Source of the DNA: Melanocharis versteri
Lineage: Eukaryota; Chordata; Aves; Passeriformes; Melanocharitidae
Reading direction: 5' to 3'
Assembly (NCBI GenBank): GCA_013397845.1
Contig: VZTG01002058.1
Location: forward strand, 62,001 to 126,000
DNA: 64,000 nt
The notes below the pieces were generated by a model, which was not told where the DNA came from, did no database searches, and saw nothing but the letters and a program-made list of their open reading frames with translations. A program made the position numbers and the translations under genes. Below, piece after piece: positions 62,001-64,000 of this stretch (the first letter of the stretch is position 1; every line of letters starts with the position of its first letter).

Positions 62001-64000
62001 AGGAGCTACAGACTTACTAATGCATGGTTCTCATCTGAGAAAACTGCCCTGTGAACAGAAATAAATTATCTGCGAATCTGACATCAAAGGATAACAGAAA
62101 ACGAACAAAAAAATACAGAAGTAAATACTTCAACTTGAAAAAACAGCCCCAAAACCACACTAAACCTGTAACCCAGAAAGGTATTTGCTTCCATCTATTG
62201 GAGCCAGGAAAAAAATGACAACTGAGCAACAAGATCTTCTAACATGGGAAATAAATCAGCTAGTTCTTGTTCCAGAGTGCTGGTGTTGAAAAGAAAAGCC
62301 ATGGACTAGTATTGGAAAATGTTGGATGATCAAAATTACACGACAGTATCCAAAGTACCCCAGTAATTTTATCCCAAATTTCTCAGTAATTTAGAAATGT
62401 TAACAGTGAAAGCTGTAGTTGTTAAAGTTCCTAATTTATTCTTGAACATATGCAAAGTATTTTATAGTTGTTTCATGCAAAATTGCAGAATTGAGCCTTT
62501 GATTCCTCAGTGTTCATCTCTAAGTAACAGCAGTAGAACCTTTGTATTAATGTGACACGTAGAGAGTAAGAGGATGATTATGATAATAAATATTACTGTT
62601 TGAATGTTTTGTGCTTAATTTTTGTGATGCTTTGTTATTGAATAACACTGCTGTAATCTGTGAGGATTTAGAGCCTTCCACATTATGGCAACTCACCTCT
62701 CCTCTCCAGAACCAACCAGTGGACTTACTGGAGAGACTGAGAAGCACCAACATATTTTTCTTTTATTTAAAGGAGATAGTGTCATAGACATGTATGGGTT
62801 AAGGCCATTTCAAGTCCACAGCTTTGATATTAAAGTTGTCTTGGGCCTTTAATACAGTATTTCTCAACTTTTTTCCCAAAGTCTAAGCTTGTAAAAGCCA
62901 ATAGAAAGATTTCAACAGAATTTCATATGCACAGAAGCAGTCAGGAAGTGGGATATTATTTTCATGAACTCTGTTTGCAAGCCCTACATTCTGAATTTTG
63001 AAATAATTGTAAAAACATCTTGAATTATGTTATGGCATGTTGTTGACATTTCCATTTAGTAGAAGGCATTACTGATAGTTTTCAGATAGTTTTCACTTTT
63101 GCAGCACAACATGGATAGATAGCAGGATGAATGTACTTAAAGTATTTCATCATGCATAATTTGTAATATCTGATGCAAAAAAGAGAATGCTGGAGATTTC
63201 TTACCTGGAGATATTGTGATAAATAAGCCACAATTTTATATATATTCTTGGAAAATATGCTGTTTAATAGCAGTGCACTGATACTTACTGGTCATTTATG
63301 CATGACCTAGTTGTGAAATTATCTTCGTATTACCTACAAAGAGAGGAAATTTAGGTTTACAACCTAGGAAATCACTCTGACACAATATTTAGATACAATT
63401 AAGGACTTGTTTTAATTATTCTGTTCTTACTGTTAACAGAAGATTTTAAAGCAGATTTATTATCAGGAAGACATACTAAACTTGAATCTGTCTTATCCAA
63501 AATGTGGTTTTAGTCTAAAAAAGTATAAGAAGAAATATACAATTCTCATCTGACTCTTGTTTATTGTATCATTTGTAAAGTACTGCTTGTTTTGCAGTTT
63601 GAATATTATTACTCACCTCAAACTGTCTCTAGGACCAAAAGTGAATTTTCTGTTACAGACATAACAATTTATTAGATATGGAATGTATTTTGTCCAGTCT
63701 TTTTGTATGTTCATTGCAAAATTGAAATTAATCTTTTTTGTTTGAGGTTGCACAGTTTACTGTCTTTAGTTGGGGACAGTAAAAGTCATGAATTTTCAGT
63801 AGTAGAGAAGCCTTGGGATTTTCAGCTGTTTCTGAGATCTTAATCAAAAATGTTACAGATTGCTTGGGAATCAATGAACACACTCCTGAGGAAAAAAAAA
63901 AAGTAGCATAACCTTAATATTATTCACAGTGTTTTGTTAAAAGGGACAGTGATTCATATGGATTATTTTTTTATCATAATGTAACATAGTGAGGAATGTC
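56051..64000. other. AT-rich non-coding sequence to window end
   Basis: Nothing supportable beyond short runs (for example A13 at 58622-58634) and a three-copy GAAGGATT-type repeat near 56931-56950. Open frames up to 104 codons have no recognisable features. Probably intron of the gene proposed to start near 35 kb. Confidence 0.45.

Larger units (their letters stand above)
35534..64000 (+). other. Proposed long first intron, continuing beyond the window
   Basis: It starts with GTAAGTAC and continues as AT-rich sequence to the window end with no second exon recognised. Small frames of 60-120 codons occur throughout without domains. Interspersed elements are sparse: one CR1 tail, one older LINE relic, and simple repeats listed separately. 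Stretches between those carry nothing I can name. A GC-richer, CpG-containing patch at about 51.93-52.12 kb and another at about 45.00-45.11 kb could be regulatory. Confidence 0.4.

Noticed and set aside
1..64000. Bacterial-type features: operons, CRISPR, insertion sequences, tRNA or rRNA genes
   Set aside because: None seen; composition, CR1 tails and CpG islands indicate vertebrate nuclear DNA.

Overview
The window looks like ordinary vertebrate nuclear DNA, most likely from a bird or another sauropsid. It is AT-rich and almost entirely non-coding, with sparse interspersed repeats. Several CR1 LINE 3' ends carry the typical tail and terminal TTCTATGATTCTATGA-type repeat (about 11.3, 16.7 and 55.1 kb on the + strand, 8.0-9.2 kb on the - strand). 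Two sharp GC/CpG-rich islands stand out against the AT-rich background. Nothing prokaryotic is visible: no operons, no Shine-Dalgarno-led genes and no CRISPR array. No complete protein-coding gene can be supported. Open frames of 60-250 codons occur in all frames, and nearly all are chance frames in CpG islands, low-complexity sequence or repeats.

Layout. 1-29.7 kb: AT-rich unique sequence with a 15-bp minisatellite (4.3 kb), a decayed hAT transposase C-terminus (5.3 kb), a minus-strand CR1 ORF2/3' end disturbed by two single-N duplications (8.0-9.26 kb), two short CR1 tails (11.3 and 16.7 kb), and a pyrimidine-biased tract with a possible ancient LINE relic (16.5-17.8 kb). 29.7-35.5 kb is the regulatory core: a poly-A/TA tract, CpG island 1 (29.9-30.7 kb), an AT-rich interval with an RFX-type X-box (31.9 kb), CpG island 2 (34.0-34.65 kb), an AT-rich homeodomain-site-like block (34.65-34.96 kb), a GC box, and a transcribed-looking leader ending in a GTAAGT splice donor at 35,533/35,534. 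I read this as the 5' end of a + strand gene with a non-coding first exon; the gene cannot be named. 35.5-64 kb would be its long first intron. It is AT-rich and holds a 65-bp-period duplication (51.3 kb), an alternating purine/pyrimidine hairpin (50.0 kb), a CR1 tail (55.1 kb) and a relic of an ancient CR1/L2/L3-type LINE (55.6-56.05 kb).

How it fits together. The picture is one transcription unit starting near 35 kb, with a CpG-island promoter region upstream and possible distal elements in between. A second promoter may exist at CpG island 1, orientation unresolved. No exciting undescribed system was found. The most useful observations are the assembly artefacts at the single N bases, the two deep-time transposon relics recognised from short protein motifs, and the promoter/leader architecture with short upstream ORFs.
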